From NCBI GenBank assembly GCA_964534275.1, contig CAZHQG010000001.1, positions 62,001-126,000 of the forward strand: 64,000 bases of DNA, written 5' to 3'. The DNA comes from HRBIN30 sp964534275. Lineage in GTDB: Bacteria; Desulfobacterota; Binatia; HRBIN30. Positions 51,832-59,793 of the stretch are shown here, one piece after another. Each line of letters starts with the position of its first letter. The first letter of the stretch is position 1. The position numbers and the translations under genes were made by a program. Under the pieces are notes generated by a model that saw nothing but the letters and a program-made list of their open reading frames with translations, was not told the DNA's origin and made no database searches.

Positions 51832-52487
51832 GGGTCCGGTTGCCTTGGCAGTTGGCAGCTTGCGCCATGCTGTTCGTGTTGCTTGGCACGGTGGGCTGCC
51901 GGCAACTGATGCCGGAAAACTCGTACCTCAAGCGACGGAGTGTCGAACGGACGCGGTGGAGTACCCGGGACGCGCGCGATCGCTTCGATCACGGCGTACA
52001 TCGCCGCGCTCTCGATCAAGCCGGGATCAGGTGCGTCGACTGCCATTCCTTTGCGTTGCGGATCGAAACCGACGACGAGGAACTCGCGAAGACCCTTTCG
52101 GCATACGGGCAGCATCCAGGGAGCGCTGCCTGTCACCCCTGCCATTTGCCGGGAGAGGACAAAATGTTGGCGGCGCCACGGCGCTGCAATGCCTGCCACC
52201 GGAACTTGTGGCCGTTATTGCCCGAAGACCACGCCGCCGGTTGGCAAACGGCACACGCGGCGGCAAGTCACGCGGACAACGAACGCTGTCAGGACTGCCA
52301 CCACGAACAAGAGTGCGCCGACTGCCACGCGCGGCGGGATTCGATCGAAACCCGTGTGCACGAACGCGGATTTCGCTTCTTCCATTCCATCGAAGCTTGG
52401 GCAAACCCGATGAGTTGCAGCAGTTGCCATCGAGCGGATTTCTGCATTCAGTGCCATCGGCAGAACGGGATCGGGAGCGCTGGATGA
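51828..52487 (+). CDS. heptaheme c-type cytochrome lipoprotein
   Basis: 219 residues. A signal sequence with lipobox (FVLLGTVGC, Cys about residue 25) predicts a lipoprotein. Seven CXXCH motifs follow: CVDCH, CHPCH, CNACH, CQDCH, CADCH, CSSCH, CIQCH, with extra His residues as likely distal ligands (FDHGVHRRAL, AAGWQTAHAA). The family resembles class III-type periplasmic multihemes but is not identified further. The GTG overlaps the porin stop (GTGA), and its stop overlaps the next ATG. Likely a periplasmic or outer-membrane-inner-leaflet relay to the barrel. Confidence 0.88.
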   Translation: MRVRLPWQLAACAMLFVLLGTVGCRQLMPENSYLKRRSVERTRWSTRDARDRFDHGVHRRALDQAGIRCVDCHSFALRIETDDEELAKTLSAYGQHPGSAACHPCHLPGEDKMLAAPRRCNACHRNLWPLLPEDHAAGWQTAHAAASHADNERCQDCHHEQECADCHARRDSIETRVHERGFRFFHSIEAWANPMSCSSCHRADFCIQCHRQNGIGSAG

Positions 52488-52792
52488 TTTGGCGTTTAAG
52501 GACCTTTCTGCTGTTGCTTGCGCTCGCTGGCTGCGGTGAGGATGCCGCTCCGCAGGGGGAGGATTACGGAAACCTGTTCGCTTCGCCTGCGGGTCTCGAG
52601 CTTGTCGCCGAAGAGCACCCTTCTGGCTGGGGACGAGCGGATTGTTTCTTTTGCCATCCGGCGCAGCGGTTGCACCTCGTGAACCGCAGCGGCGTTGCGG
52701 ATCTCGACTTGGAATTCATTCGCAACCTGGTACGCAATCAAGGCGAGGCGAGTTGCGCGTCGTGCCACGGAACCAACGGGGTAGCGCCATGA
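52484..52792 (+). CDS. small diheme cytochrome lipoprotein
   Basis: 102 residues. Signal with lipobox (LLLALAGC, Cys17), then two CXXCH sites: CFFCH (about residue 54) and CASCH near the C-terminus. ATGA overlap with both neighbours. No close named family. Size and context suggest an electron shuttle or accessory subunit of the conduit. The much longer open frame upstream is a shadow of the heptaheme gene. Confidence 0.85.
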   Translation: MIWRLRTFLLLLALAGCGEDAAPQGEDYGNLFASPAGLELVAEEHPSGWGRADCFFCHPAQRLHLVNRSGVADLDLEFIRNLVRNQGEASCASCHGTNGVAP

Positions 52793-53361
52793 GCTTACGT
52801 GCGTGGCTATTAACGATGGGTTTGCTTTGCGCGGCCACCGCGCTGCGAGCGGCCGAAGACGAAAACCCGCACTGGATGCTTCGTCCCGACGGCGAGCCAG
52901 ACGAGGAAAAGTGTGCCATCTGCCACAATGAGGACATGGACTTGTTGTCCTCGAAAGAGGAGACTTGCTTGAGCTGTCACGACCGAACCTTGCACAGCGG
53001 ATCGGTGGAGCACCTCCGCGCGACCGCGGTTCAGGTTCAACGGCAGCTGCCCTCCAAGGAACAATCTGGAGTCGAATTTCCTCTTGCTGAAGATGGCCGC
53101 ATGTACTGCGGAACGTGCCATTTGTTTCACGACCCTCGTGTGGCCGAAGAAACCTTGGCCCCACCAAGATCGTTGCCAGAAGGTGGTTTGGCAGCTCGGA
53201 TTCGCCAAGAGACGGAAGGTCGGGCCGCAACAGTACTGCGAGCGCGCCCAGATGTCGAAGCCCAGATTTCATTTGCGCCGAAATCCACGGGATTTTTGCG
53301 CCTTCCGATCGACGAAAATCAATTGTGCATTGCCTGCCACCGTAAGGAGGCCGGGCGGTGA
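52789..53361 (+). CDS. tetraheme c-type cytochrome, periplasmic
   Basis: 190 residues with a cleavable signal peptide (LLTMGLLCAATALRAAED). Four CXXCH motifs: CAICH, CLSCH, CGTCH and CIACH. A pair of additional His (RTLHSGSVEHL, LFHDPR) could serve as distal ligands. No lipobox. The ATG overlaps the diheme stop. The gene ends within the GTG of the 18-heme gene, whose ribosome site AAGGAGG lies in the coding end. Likely soluble periplasmic carrier between the NapC-like dehydrogenase and the outer-membrane components. Confidence 0.87.
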   Translation: MSLRAWLLTMGLLCAATALRAAEDENPHWMLRPDGEPDEEKCAICHNEDMDLLSSKEETCLSCHDRTLHSGSVEHLRATAVQVQRQLPSKEQSGVEFPLAEDGRMYCGTCHLFHDPRVAEETLAPPRSLPEGGLAARIRQETEGRAATVLRARPDVEAQISFAPKSTGFLRLPIDENQLCIACHRKEAGR

Positions 53362-55130
53362 AGTTGTACCGGCTGATCTCCTGGCTGTTGCTCGGTGCTG
53401 CGGCGGGCTGCGGAGATCCGGGTGCTCCGCGTTACGCCGGGACTACTCCGCCGGTGGCGTCCGCCTTCGGGGCCTGTGCTTTTTGTCACGACCCGGAATC
53501 CTCGGCCATGCTTCCCGTAGCTGCCAGCTTGAATTGCGTCGTTTGTCATGTCGATGCCCGGCCAGGGTTCGCTGGCCCGAGGCATCGAACGATTCCTACA
53601 GTCTCGTTGGTGCCATCGTTTCCCCCTTCAGGTCATCGCCTCGGGGTCGAAGCCGCACTTGGTGCGTGCGCCTACTGCCACCACCGAACGGCCGCAGACA
53701 TCTTGGTCTTTGCAGATCGTCTGCAGTGCGAGACGTGCCATACCGCCAGCTTGTCCCCGAATTTCGGACCGAACCATCGAAGTTTGCCAGATGCTGCCAT
53801 CGTTCCGGCATCGCCTTCGCCACCCCATGTCCTAGGCAGGGAGGAACAGCAATGGGGAAATTGCGGCCTTTGCCACTATTCCGCGAGCAAAGCGATGGCA
53901 GACCGCTTTGGCGCCCCGGGTGAGTTGACCTGTACAACGTGCCATGTGGAACAAGCTGTGGGCCGATTTGGCCCGGGCCACTACGACCTGCCGGGTACAG
54001 CTCGTGTTCCGAGTTCTGCGCCACGTGGCCACCAGCCGGGCCAAGAGGCCCAGTGGGGTTCGTGTGCGTTCTGTCACAATGCCGAAGCCAGGGCGCTCGA
54101 AACGGTGTTGGGATCTCCCGCGGAACTAGAGTGTTCTACCTGCCACGAAGATCGAACGCCCGGGCGCTTCGGGGCTGGGCACCGTGGGCGACCGGATCGT
54201 AGTTTGGTGCCGGATGCGCCTCGCGATCCACATCGTCCTTTACCGGATGCTGCAGCCTCCGGCAGTTGTGCTTTTTGCCACGCGGGCTTCGCCAACAACA
54301 TTGCCTCCGTCGTCGGGGAGTTGGCATGCACCACTTGCCACCGGGAGCAACTGGCGGGGCAGTACGGTCCGGGGCACCGCGAGCGCACCAATCCGGACCT
54401 CGTGCCGGCCTTTGTCGGGGCGGACCACAAGTTGGGTGCTCTCCGCCCGTTCGGTGCGTGTGCCTTCTGCCATCGGGACATCGGGGAAAACGTGGTAGCC
54501 AGCGATGCCGGCGACTTGGGATGTATGCTTTGCCACGAAAAGCGGTTGGCCGAGTTCGGGCCTGGGCACCGCTCTCTGCCCAGTGCGGCGCTCGTGCCGA
54601 GTTTCGTGGGCGTTCGTCACGACAGTGGCCCGGCACGCACGTTTGGTTCGTGTGCATTTTGTCACCGGTCGACCACGAATCGTGCCCTTGAGTTTACCCA
54701 TGGGCGCCTCGAGGTGTCGTGCGAACTCTGTCACGCCGAGGCGACCAGCGAGAGGTTCGGTCCAGGCCATCAAAGCATCGTTTCGTGCATTGCGTGTCAC
54801 GGCACGGACCGAAAAACCCACCAAGACCCGAACCAAGGAACCGCGTACGAGTGCGCTGTTTGTCACGAGCCGCATGGCAGTGAAAACTTGTTCTTGATTC
54901 GCGAACAGCTCACGACCCCCAGTGGCCGTACGGCGCCGGTGCGGTTCGATAACCTGCGCGGTGTGGCTGACGGCGGCTTTGCCGGAGCATCCACGCCGGG
55001 CACGGGCCTGTGCGAAGTATGCCACACGAACACGCGGTTTTTCCGCAGCGATGGCACGGGGGAGCCACACCTGACGTTCCCATGCTTTACGTGCCATCCA
55101 CACGCGCTCGGCTTCTCGGTGAGACCATGA
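53358..55130 (+). CDS. 18-heme c-type cytochrome lipoprotein made of seven diheme repeats
   Basis: 590 residues, a probable lipoprotein (LLLGAAAGC, Cys18). It has 18 CXXCH motifs. Fourteen lie in seven tandem repeats of about 60-67 residues (about 34-475). Each repeat has GSCAFCH, then a second site (CTTCH-like), then FGPGHR, a LVPS turn, and another His before the next unit. Thus every repeat supplies two CXXCH and two extra His, the exact set for two bis-His hemes (the last unit is modified). Four more sites close the protein (CIACH, CAVCH, CEVCH, CFTCH). GTG start with AAGGAGG. It could form an elongated heme wire across the periplasm or outside the cell (inference). Confidence 0.9.
   Translation: MKLYRLISWLLLGAAAGCGDPGAPRYAGTTPPVASAFGACAFCHDPESSAMLPVAASLNCVVCHVDARPGFAGPRHRTIPTVSLVPSFPPSGHRLGVEAALGACAYCHHRTAADILVFADRLQCETCHTASLSPNFGPNHRSLPDAAIVPASPSPPHVLGREEQQWGNCGLCHYSASKAMADRFGAPGELTCTTCHVEQAVGRFGPGHYDLPGTARVPSSAPRGHQPGQEAQWGSCAFCHNAEARALETVLGSPAELECSTCHEDRTPGRFGAGHRGRPDRSLVPDAPRDPHRPLPDAAASGSCAFCHAGFANNIASVVGELACTTCHREQLAGQYGPGHRERTNPDLVPAFVGADHKLGALRPFGACAFCHRDIGENVVASDAGDLGCMLCHEKRLAEFGPGHRSLPSAALVPSFVGVRHDSGPARTFGSCAFCHRSTTNRALEFTHGRLEVSCELCHAEATSERFGPGHQSIVSCIACHGTDRKTHQDPNQGTAYECAVCHEPHGSENLFLIREQLTTPSGRTAPVRFDNLRGVADGGFAGASTPGTGLCEVCHTNTRFFRSDGTGEPHLTFPCFTCHPHALGFSVRP
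53457..54780 (+). repeat. seven tandem diheme-module repeats in the 18-heme cytochrome gene
   Basis: Coding repeats of about 190-200 bases. Landmarks per unit are CAFCH, CTTCH (variable), FGPGH and a final His near a Gly. Units differ mostly in the stretch between the two CXXCH sites, so the family has diverged by substitution and is not freshly amplified. Confidence 0.88.
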
Positions 55131-56629
55131 ACGCACGGCCAGCATTGTGGCGGAATCCTTGGACACTCTTGGGCGGCACGATTGCGGTGCTCGCGTTCGT
55201 GTCCTTCGTGTTCCTTTGGGTGTACGACACGTTGAGCCCCGGGCCTTCGGCTCCGTATGCGGGCATTGTGATCTTTGTCGTGACGCCGGCCATTATGCTC
55301 ACGGGGATGGCCGTGGCGTTTTGGGGCTGGTGGTGGAACTGGCGCCGGTGGCGCCGGATGGGGGGCGAGCGGGTGGTGCCGTGGCCGGTGATCGATCTGA
55401 ACGATGCGCCGGTGCGTTGGAAGCTCGCGGCTGCGGCGGTTGCGGGAACAGCTTTTTTGTTTCTTTCTGCCTTTGGCGCTTTTCAGGCGTACGAAGCCAC
55501 GGAGTCGGTTCGCTTTTGCGGAGAGTTGTGCCACGCAGTGATGGGCCCGGAGTACACCGCTTACCAAGTTTCCCCACACGCCCGAGTGGCTTGCGTGGAG
55601 TGCCACGTAGGCTCCGGGGCCGACTGGTACTTGCGCTCGAAGGTTTCCGGGCTTCGCCAACTATACGCGTATCTGACCGACACCTATCACCGACCCATCC
55701 CCGTGCCCGTGCACAACTTACGACCCGCTACGGAAACGTGCCAGACGTGCCACTGGCCGGAAAAACAGTCCGGCTACATCGCGCGGCGATATGTGTACTT
55801 TTTAGCGGACGAGCAGAACACGCGCTGGGAAACTGACATGGAACTGTTCGTTGGCGGGGGTCGGCCCGGAGTGCCCGGGTCTGGGGGAATCCACTGGCAT
55901 ATGCAAATCGAGCATACCGTAGAGTACGTTGCCGCCGATCCGGAAAGGGCGACGATCCCATGGGTGCGCACCACGAACCGCTTCACTGGCGAGACGACGC
56001 TGTACCGTTCGGCTGATGCCGAAGGCGAGGTGCCGGCGAGCGCCACGTGGCGGGAGATGGACTGCATGGATTGCCACAACCGGCCCGCGCACATCTTTCG
56101 TTCCCCCCGCGACTTGGTAAACGGGGCACTCGCTGCCGGGGCGCTGGATCCGACTCTTCCTTCGCTGAAGCAAATCGCCATCGAGTTGTTGGCTGATGAA
56201 TACGCGACAACCGACGCAGCGTTGGCTGCCCTCGGGTCTGGGCTGCGCCAGTTCTACGCGGAAAACTTCCCGGAGGTGGCAGAGCAAAAACGTGAAGCCA
56301 TCGAGCACGCGACGGCCGAGCTGCAGCGGATGTACCGGGAGAATTTCTTCCCGGAAATGAAAGTGCGTTGGGATGCGTACCCGTCGCACGCTAGCCACCT
56401 GTTCTCGCCCGGATGCTTTCGTTGCCATGACGGGCGCCACGAGGCTGACGATGGCCGCGTGATTCGAAGCGACTGCAATCTCTGCCATGTCGTTCGCGCA
56501 CAAGGGCCGCCTGAGCGCAAGCAGTATGCAGCTTCCGCGGCAGGGCTGGAATTCGAGCACCCGGCCGACGTGGGTACAGACTGGAAGGAGTCGCCCTGCC
56601 ACGAATGCCACTCCGGTGCCGCGCCGTGA
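55127..56629 (+). CDS. NapC/NirT-family membrane multiheme cytochrome (quinol dehydrogenase)
   Basis: 500 residues. Three hydrophobic helices occupy about residues 12-33, 44-68 and 101-122. The NapC-type heme domain follows, starting with an unusual CX3CH site (RFCGELCHAVMGPEYTAY) and CVECHVGSGADWY, then CQTCHWPEK, CMDCH, CFRCH, CNLCH and CHECH: seven sites in total. This layout matches large NapC/NirT cytochromes that take electrons from the quinol pool at the inner membrane. The ATG overlaps the 18-heme stop. As the last gene, it supplies the inner-membrane entry point of the conduit. The upstream extension of the frame is spurious. Confidence 0.93.
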   Translation: MNARPALWRNPWTLLGGTIAVLAFVSFVFLWVYDTLSPGPSAPYAGIVIFVVTPAIMLTGMAVAFWGWWWNWRRWRRMGGERVVPWPVIDLNDAPVRWKLAAAAVAGTAFLFLSAFGAFQAYEATESVRFCGELCHAVMGPEYTAYQVSPHARVACVECHVGSGADWYLRSKVSGLRQLYAYLTDTYHRPIPVPVHNLRPATETCQTCHWPEKQSGYIARRYVYFLADEQNTRWETDMELFVGGGRPGVPGSGGIHWHMQIEHTVEYVAADPERATIPWVRTTNRFTGETTLYRSADAEGEVPASATWREMDCMDCHNRPAHIFRSPRDLVNGALAAGALDPTLPSLKQIAIELLADEYATTDAALAALGSGLRQFYAENFPEVAEQKREAIEHATAELQRMYRENFFPEMKVRWDAYPSHASHLFSPGCFRCHDGRHEADDGRVIRSDCNLCHVVRAQGPPERKQYAASAAGLEFEHPADVGTDWKESPCHECHSGAAP

Positions 56630-57039
56630 AGCACACGCAGGAGACGGCACCTTTCGGAAGTGGTTGTGCGAGCAGGTCCCTCCGGCGGTACGCACGGGCC
56701 CGTTGTCGCATGGTTGGTGGCGCCCAGCGGTCAAGAACCGAGGTTGGGGCAGGAACCGTGGTCCCCGGCAACAGGCCCGCGCACAGCGCGCTTGAGGTTC
56801 GGCACGGCTAGGAAAAGCGCCGCTTCAGTCATGGTGCCGGACGCGTGTCGGAGGTGATGCCCAACGACGTTCCGGGCATCATCGTGACGACCAGTACCAT
56901 GCCCATAGGGACGGACCTTGTGCCTGCCCGGAACGAAACGGCAAGCATCAGCGCTGCGTCGGGAGGCGACGCCGCAGGGAGAAGCCAAGTTGGGGGCGTT
57001 CGGGTGTTGCGGCGATGAGCTTTTGGTAAACGGCAGACT
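56630..57039. other. 410-bp intergenic region after the cytochrome operon
   Basis: No supported gene; a 257-residue open frame on the minus strand runs through it but is shadow-like. An 8-bp hairpin TGATGCCC/GGGCATCA (56855-56881) could be a late terminator. A stretch near 56906-56935 (GGGACGGACCTTGTGC) looks like a decayed dispersed repeat. Confidence 0.45.
56855..56881. terminator. hairpin downstream of the cytochrome operon
   Basis: A perfect 8-bp stem, TGATGCCC/GGGCATCA, with an 11-base loop, 225 bases past the NapC-like stop. No T-run; weak evidence. Confidence 0.3.
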
Positions 57040-57831
57040 ATGAAACCACGCTGCGAACATCTGCGGATCGACCAAGAGGAACAAGTGCTGTGGATCACCA
57101 TCGACCGGGCCGACTGTCGCAATGCGTTGAGCTTGCAAACCTGGGCGGAGCTTCGCGAGGTGGCTGCATGGGTTGCCGAACAGCCCGTGCGGGCTGTGGT
57201 GGTGACCGGCGCGGGCGAGGAGGCGTTTGTGTCGGGCGCGGACATTCGCGAGTTTCCGGCTGCACGTGCGGATGCGCGCCAAGCGGAAGAGTACGACCAG
57301 GTGAGTCACGCAGCGCTCGCAGCACTGGCACATCTCGACCAGCCGGTGGTGGCCATGATCAATGGTTTGTGTTTTGGCGGTGGTGTGGCCTTGGCGTTGG
57401 CGTGCGACATCCGGTTTGCTGCTGCACATGCGCGCTTTTGCGTGCCCGCAGTGCGCCTCGGTCTTTCGTATCCACTCGAGGTCGGAATTGCTCCCTTGGT
57501 GCACACGGTCGGGCCGACCGCCGCGGCTGACATCTTGCTCTCCGGGCGTGTGATCGACGCCACCGAAGCAGCGAGTTTGCGGTTGGTGACGCGGGTGGTT
57601 CCCAGCACCGAACTACGGCAGGAGACGCGTGCGTACGTCGCTCGCCTTGCGGAGGGCGCGCCTCTGACACTTGCAGCTCACAAGGCAGCAATCCGGAGCC
57701 TGATGACTGCAGTGCCAGAAGCCACGGTCGCAGTCCGCGAAAAGATTCGGCGCTGCTTTGCCAGCGAGGATTATCGCGAGGGAGTGGAGGCGTTTCTGCA
57801 AAAGCGCAAACCAATCTTCCGCGGCCGTTAA
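57040..57831 (+). CDS. enoyl-CoA hydratase/isomerase family protein
   Basis: A 263-residue crotonase-fold enzyme. Oxyanion-hole segments are SGADIREF and NGLCFGGGVALALACD. Of the two glutamates of classical hydratases, the first position lies in RLGLSYPLEVG and is not clearly Glu, so an isomerase or other crotonase activity is equally possible. The C-terminal ASEDYREGVEAFLQKRKPIF is standard. It stands alone between the cytochrome operon and a convergent SDR gene; fatty acid or CoA-thioester metabolism. Confidence 0.88.
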   Translation: MKPRCEHLRIDQEEQVLWITIDRADCRNALSLQTWAELREVAAWVAEQPVRAVVVTGAGEEAFVSGADIREFPAARADARQAEEYDQVSHAALAALAHLDQPVVAMINGLCFGGGVALALACDIRFAAAHARFCVPAVRLGLSYPLEVGIAPLVHTVGPTAAADILLSGRVIDATEAASLRLVTRVVPSTELRQETRAYVARLAEGAPLTLAAHKAAIRSLMTAVPEATVAVREKIRRCFASEDYREGVEAFLQKRKPIFRGR

Positions 57832-57955
57832 CAATCCGTGATGCACATGTTGCTCGTTTGCCGAGGGGCACGTGCTTCTTTTCGCGCCAGCCGCACGCAA
57901 AACACGGGAGACACCGTGCGGATCACGGGCCCAGGCACCACGAGCCCGAGAGCGG

Positions 57956-58771
57956 CTACATGTAAAGGCCGCCGTTTGGGGACAATACTTGACCAACCAA
58001 GTAGCTAGCCTCGTCGCTGGCCAAAAAGGCGGCGACTGCGGCTACTTCCTCGGGCGTGCCGAACCGTCCCATCGGTGCTTGCAGGGCGATGGCACGTTTG
58101 AGTTGTGGCTCCATGTCGGCCAGCAGCGGCGTATCGATGAAGCCGGGTGCGATGGCGTTCACGTAAACTCCCGACAAGATTGCTTCTCGCGCCACGGCCT
58201 TCGTGAAGCCAATGATCCCTGCTTTTGCCGCCGAATAGGCAGGCGCCCCCGCAAGTCCCCCCAAGCCCGCAATCGAGGCCATATTGATGATCTTGCCCGA
58301 CCCTTGTGCTTCCATGATTTTCAGTGCCTCGCGCGTGCAGTAGAACGTGCCGTCCAGGTGCACGGCGAGGGTGCGCCGCCATTCCATGTCGCTCATGTGT
58401 GCGGTGACTCCGAGTGGCCCGGAGGACGGATGACCGCTCCAGCGATCCAGCTGTACCTGTATGAGCTTCTGCTGGACGGCGGGGTCCAGAACGACAATGC
58501 CGGCGTTGTTGACCAGAATGTCGAGCCTCGGCCACCGGCCACAAAGCTGTTCGAACAACGCCTGCACCTCGACGCTGTCCGACACATCAGCCGGCAGCAC
58601 CAGGGCTTCGCGTCCGAGCGCACGGATTTCCTCAGCGACACGTGCAGCGCTTTCTTTGCGGAGATCGTTGACTGCGATGTCGGCCCCTTCTTGAGCGAAC
58701 CGCAGGGCAATGGCTCGGCCGATCCCGGAACCAGCGCCGGTAATCAGGGCAGTGCGGTTTCGAAGCTTCAT
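57956..58771 (-). CDS. short-chain dehydrogenase/reductase (3-oxoacyl-ACP reductase-like)
   Basis: A 271-residue SDR with TGAGSGIGRAIALRFA (cofactor loop), NNAGIV, the catalytic Ser in INMASIAG and YSAAK (Tyr-x3-Lys). The structural Asn of the tetrad is His here (AVHLDGTF). A segment of about 25 residues is inserted after NNAGIVVLD, containing LIQVQLDRWSGHPS. The start is set by AAAGGAGGAAGAC just upstream; an ATG 13 codons earlier lacks such a site. Substrate unknown; acyl or hydroxyacyl-CoA metabolism is plausible given the hydratase nearby. Confidence 0.88.
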   Translation of the reverse strand: MKLRNRTALITGAGSGIGRAIALRFAQEGADIAVNDLRKESAARVAEEIRALGREALVLPADVSDSVEVQALFEQLCGRWPRLDILVNNAGIVVLDPAVQQKLIQVQLDRWSGHPSSGPLGVTAHMSDMEWRRTLAVHLDGTFYCTREALKIMEAQGSGKIINMASIAGLGGLAGAPAYSAAKAGIIGFTKAVAREAILSGVYVNAIAPGFIDTPLLADMEPQLKRAIALQAPMGRFGTPEEVAAVAAFLASDEASYLVGQVLSPNGGLYM

Positions 58772-58821
58772 GAAGTCTTCCTCCTTTCTCGCGGACTCTC
58801 GTTGCGCCATAATCGAAGGCT

Positions 58822-59793
58822 GTGACGCTAAGAAAGCATCGCCGGTATGTCCACATCGTGAGCCACGGCCCGCAGTGTCTCGACGGCGTCACTGCGGCTG
58901 TGGTGGTGGCGTGTTTTTACCCGGATTGCGAGGTGAAACCCGTGTTTTGCAGCAACACAAGCGTAAATCGGGCGCTCCTCGAACTGGAGTGTGAGCCGCC
59001 GGACGCAGAGCACGAAGTGTGGATCACCGATATCTCGTGGACCGACCCACAAGTGGATGTGCATTTGACTGGGCTGCAAAAGCGCGGGGTGGATTTGCAT
59101 TGGATCGATCACCATCGAACGGCGTTGGAGCGCTTTTGCAGCGGCGGAATTCACGTGCCGTTCTCGAGCACCGTCGTAGACGAATCGTTTGCAGCGTCTC
59201 GGCTGACCTACGAGTACTTGCGTCAGGAGCGACCACTACCGACAGAGCCATCTGGACTGGCTCGACTCGTGGCCATGGCGGATGACAACGACCGGTGGTT
59301 GCACGAGATTCCGGACTCCCACGCGCTCGCATTGGCTGTGAACGCCTTGAACAGCAATGCGGCGTATGACGAACTCCTGCTGTTGGCGAAGACCGGGCAA
59401 TGGAGCGAGCGCTTGCGGAGCGCATACGTGCTCGCCCAGCAAGACGTTTCGCGGAGCATTGCCTTGGCCTCGCGCACGCGAGCCGAGCGCAGGTTGGAGG
59501 AAATCGGGGTGACCTTGGTGACGGCAGTGTGCGACGGCTACCCGAGCGAAGTGGCGGAGGAGTGGAACAAAGACGCAGAACAGTCGGTGTTTGCCTTTTT
59601 TGACTTGCGCTCACAGACGGTCAGTTTTCGGCGCTCTCCGGACTGTAAGGTGGACCTCTCCCAGTTAGCCAAGCGTTTCGGTGGCGGGGGCCATCCCGCC
59701 GCATCGGGGTGCGACATTCCAAATCTGTTGCAAGAGCTAGCTCAATCGCTTGCGAAAGTCGTCGCTCCTGCGCTGCTCGAACGTGGTTGCTAG
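58822..59793 (+). CDS. DHH-family phosphoesterase
   Basis: 323 residues. DHH-domain motifs: LDGVTAAVV (N-terminal Asp), ITDISW, and WIDHHRTAL, the DHH signature that binds metals. The C-terminal DHHA1 domain has FGGGGHPAASGC, which binds substrate phosphate. Members cleave oligonucleotides, cyclic dinucleotides or pyrophosphate. Sequence alone does not choose; a nanoRNase/oligoRNase-like or signalling-nucleotide role is possible. GTG start; divergent from the SDR gene, and the next gene starts within or just after its stop. Confidence 0.85.
   Translation: MTLRKHRRYVHIVSHGPQCLDGVTAAVVVACFYPDCEVKPVFCSNTSVNRALLELECEPPDAEHEVWITDISWTDPQVDVHLTGLQKRGVDLHWIDHHRTALERFCSGGIHVPFSSTVVDESFAASRLTYEYLRQERPLPTEPSGLARLVAMADDNDRWLHEIPDSHALALAVNALNSNAAYDELLLLAKTGQWSERLRSAYVLAQQDVSRSIALASRTRAERRLEEIGVTLVTAVCDGYPSEVAEEWNKDAEQSVFAFFDLRSQTVSFRRSPDCKVDLSQLAKRFGGGGHPAASGCDIPNLLQELAQSLAKVVAPALLERGC

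Noticed and set aside
56906..56935. Mobile-element end or attachment site near GGGACGGACCTTGTGC
   Set aside because: No matching inverted or direct repeat or transposase nearby; at most a decayed dispersed repeat.
56731..57504. 257-residue open frame on the minus strand, partly antisense to the enoyl-CoA hydratase
   Set aside because: No domain, no ribosome site, and composition typical of antisense shadows in GC-rich DNA.
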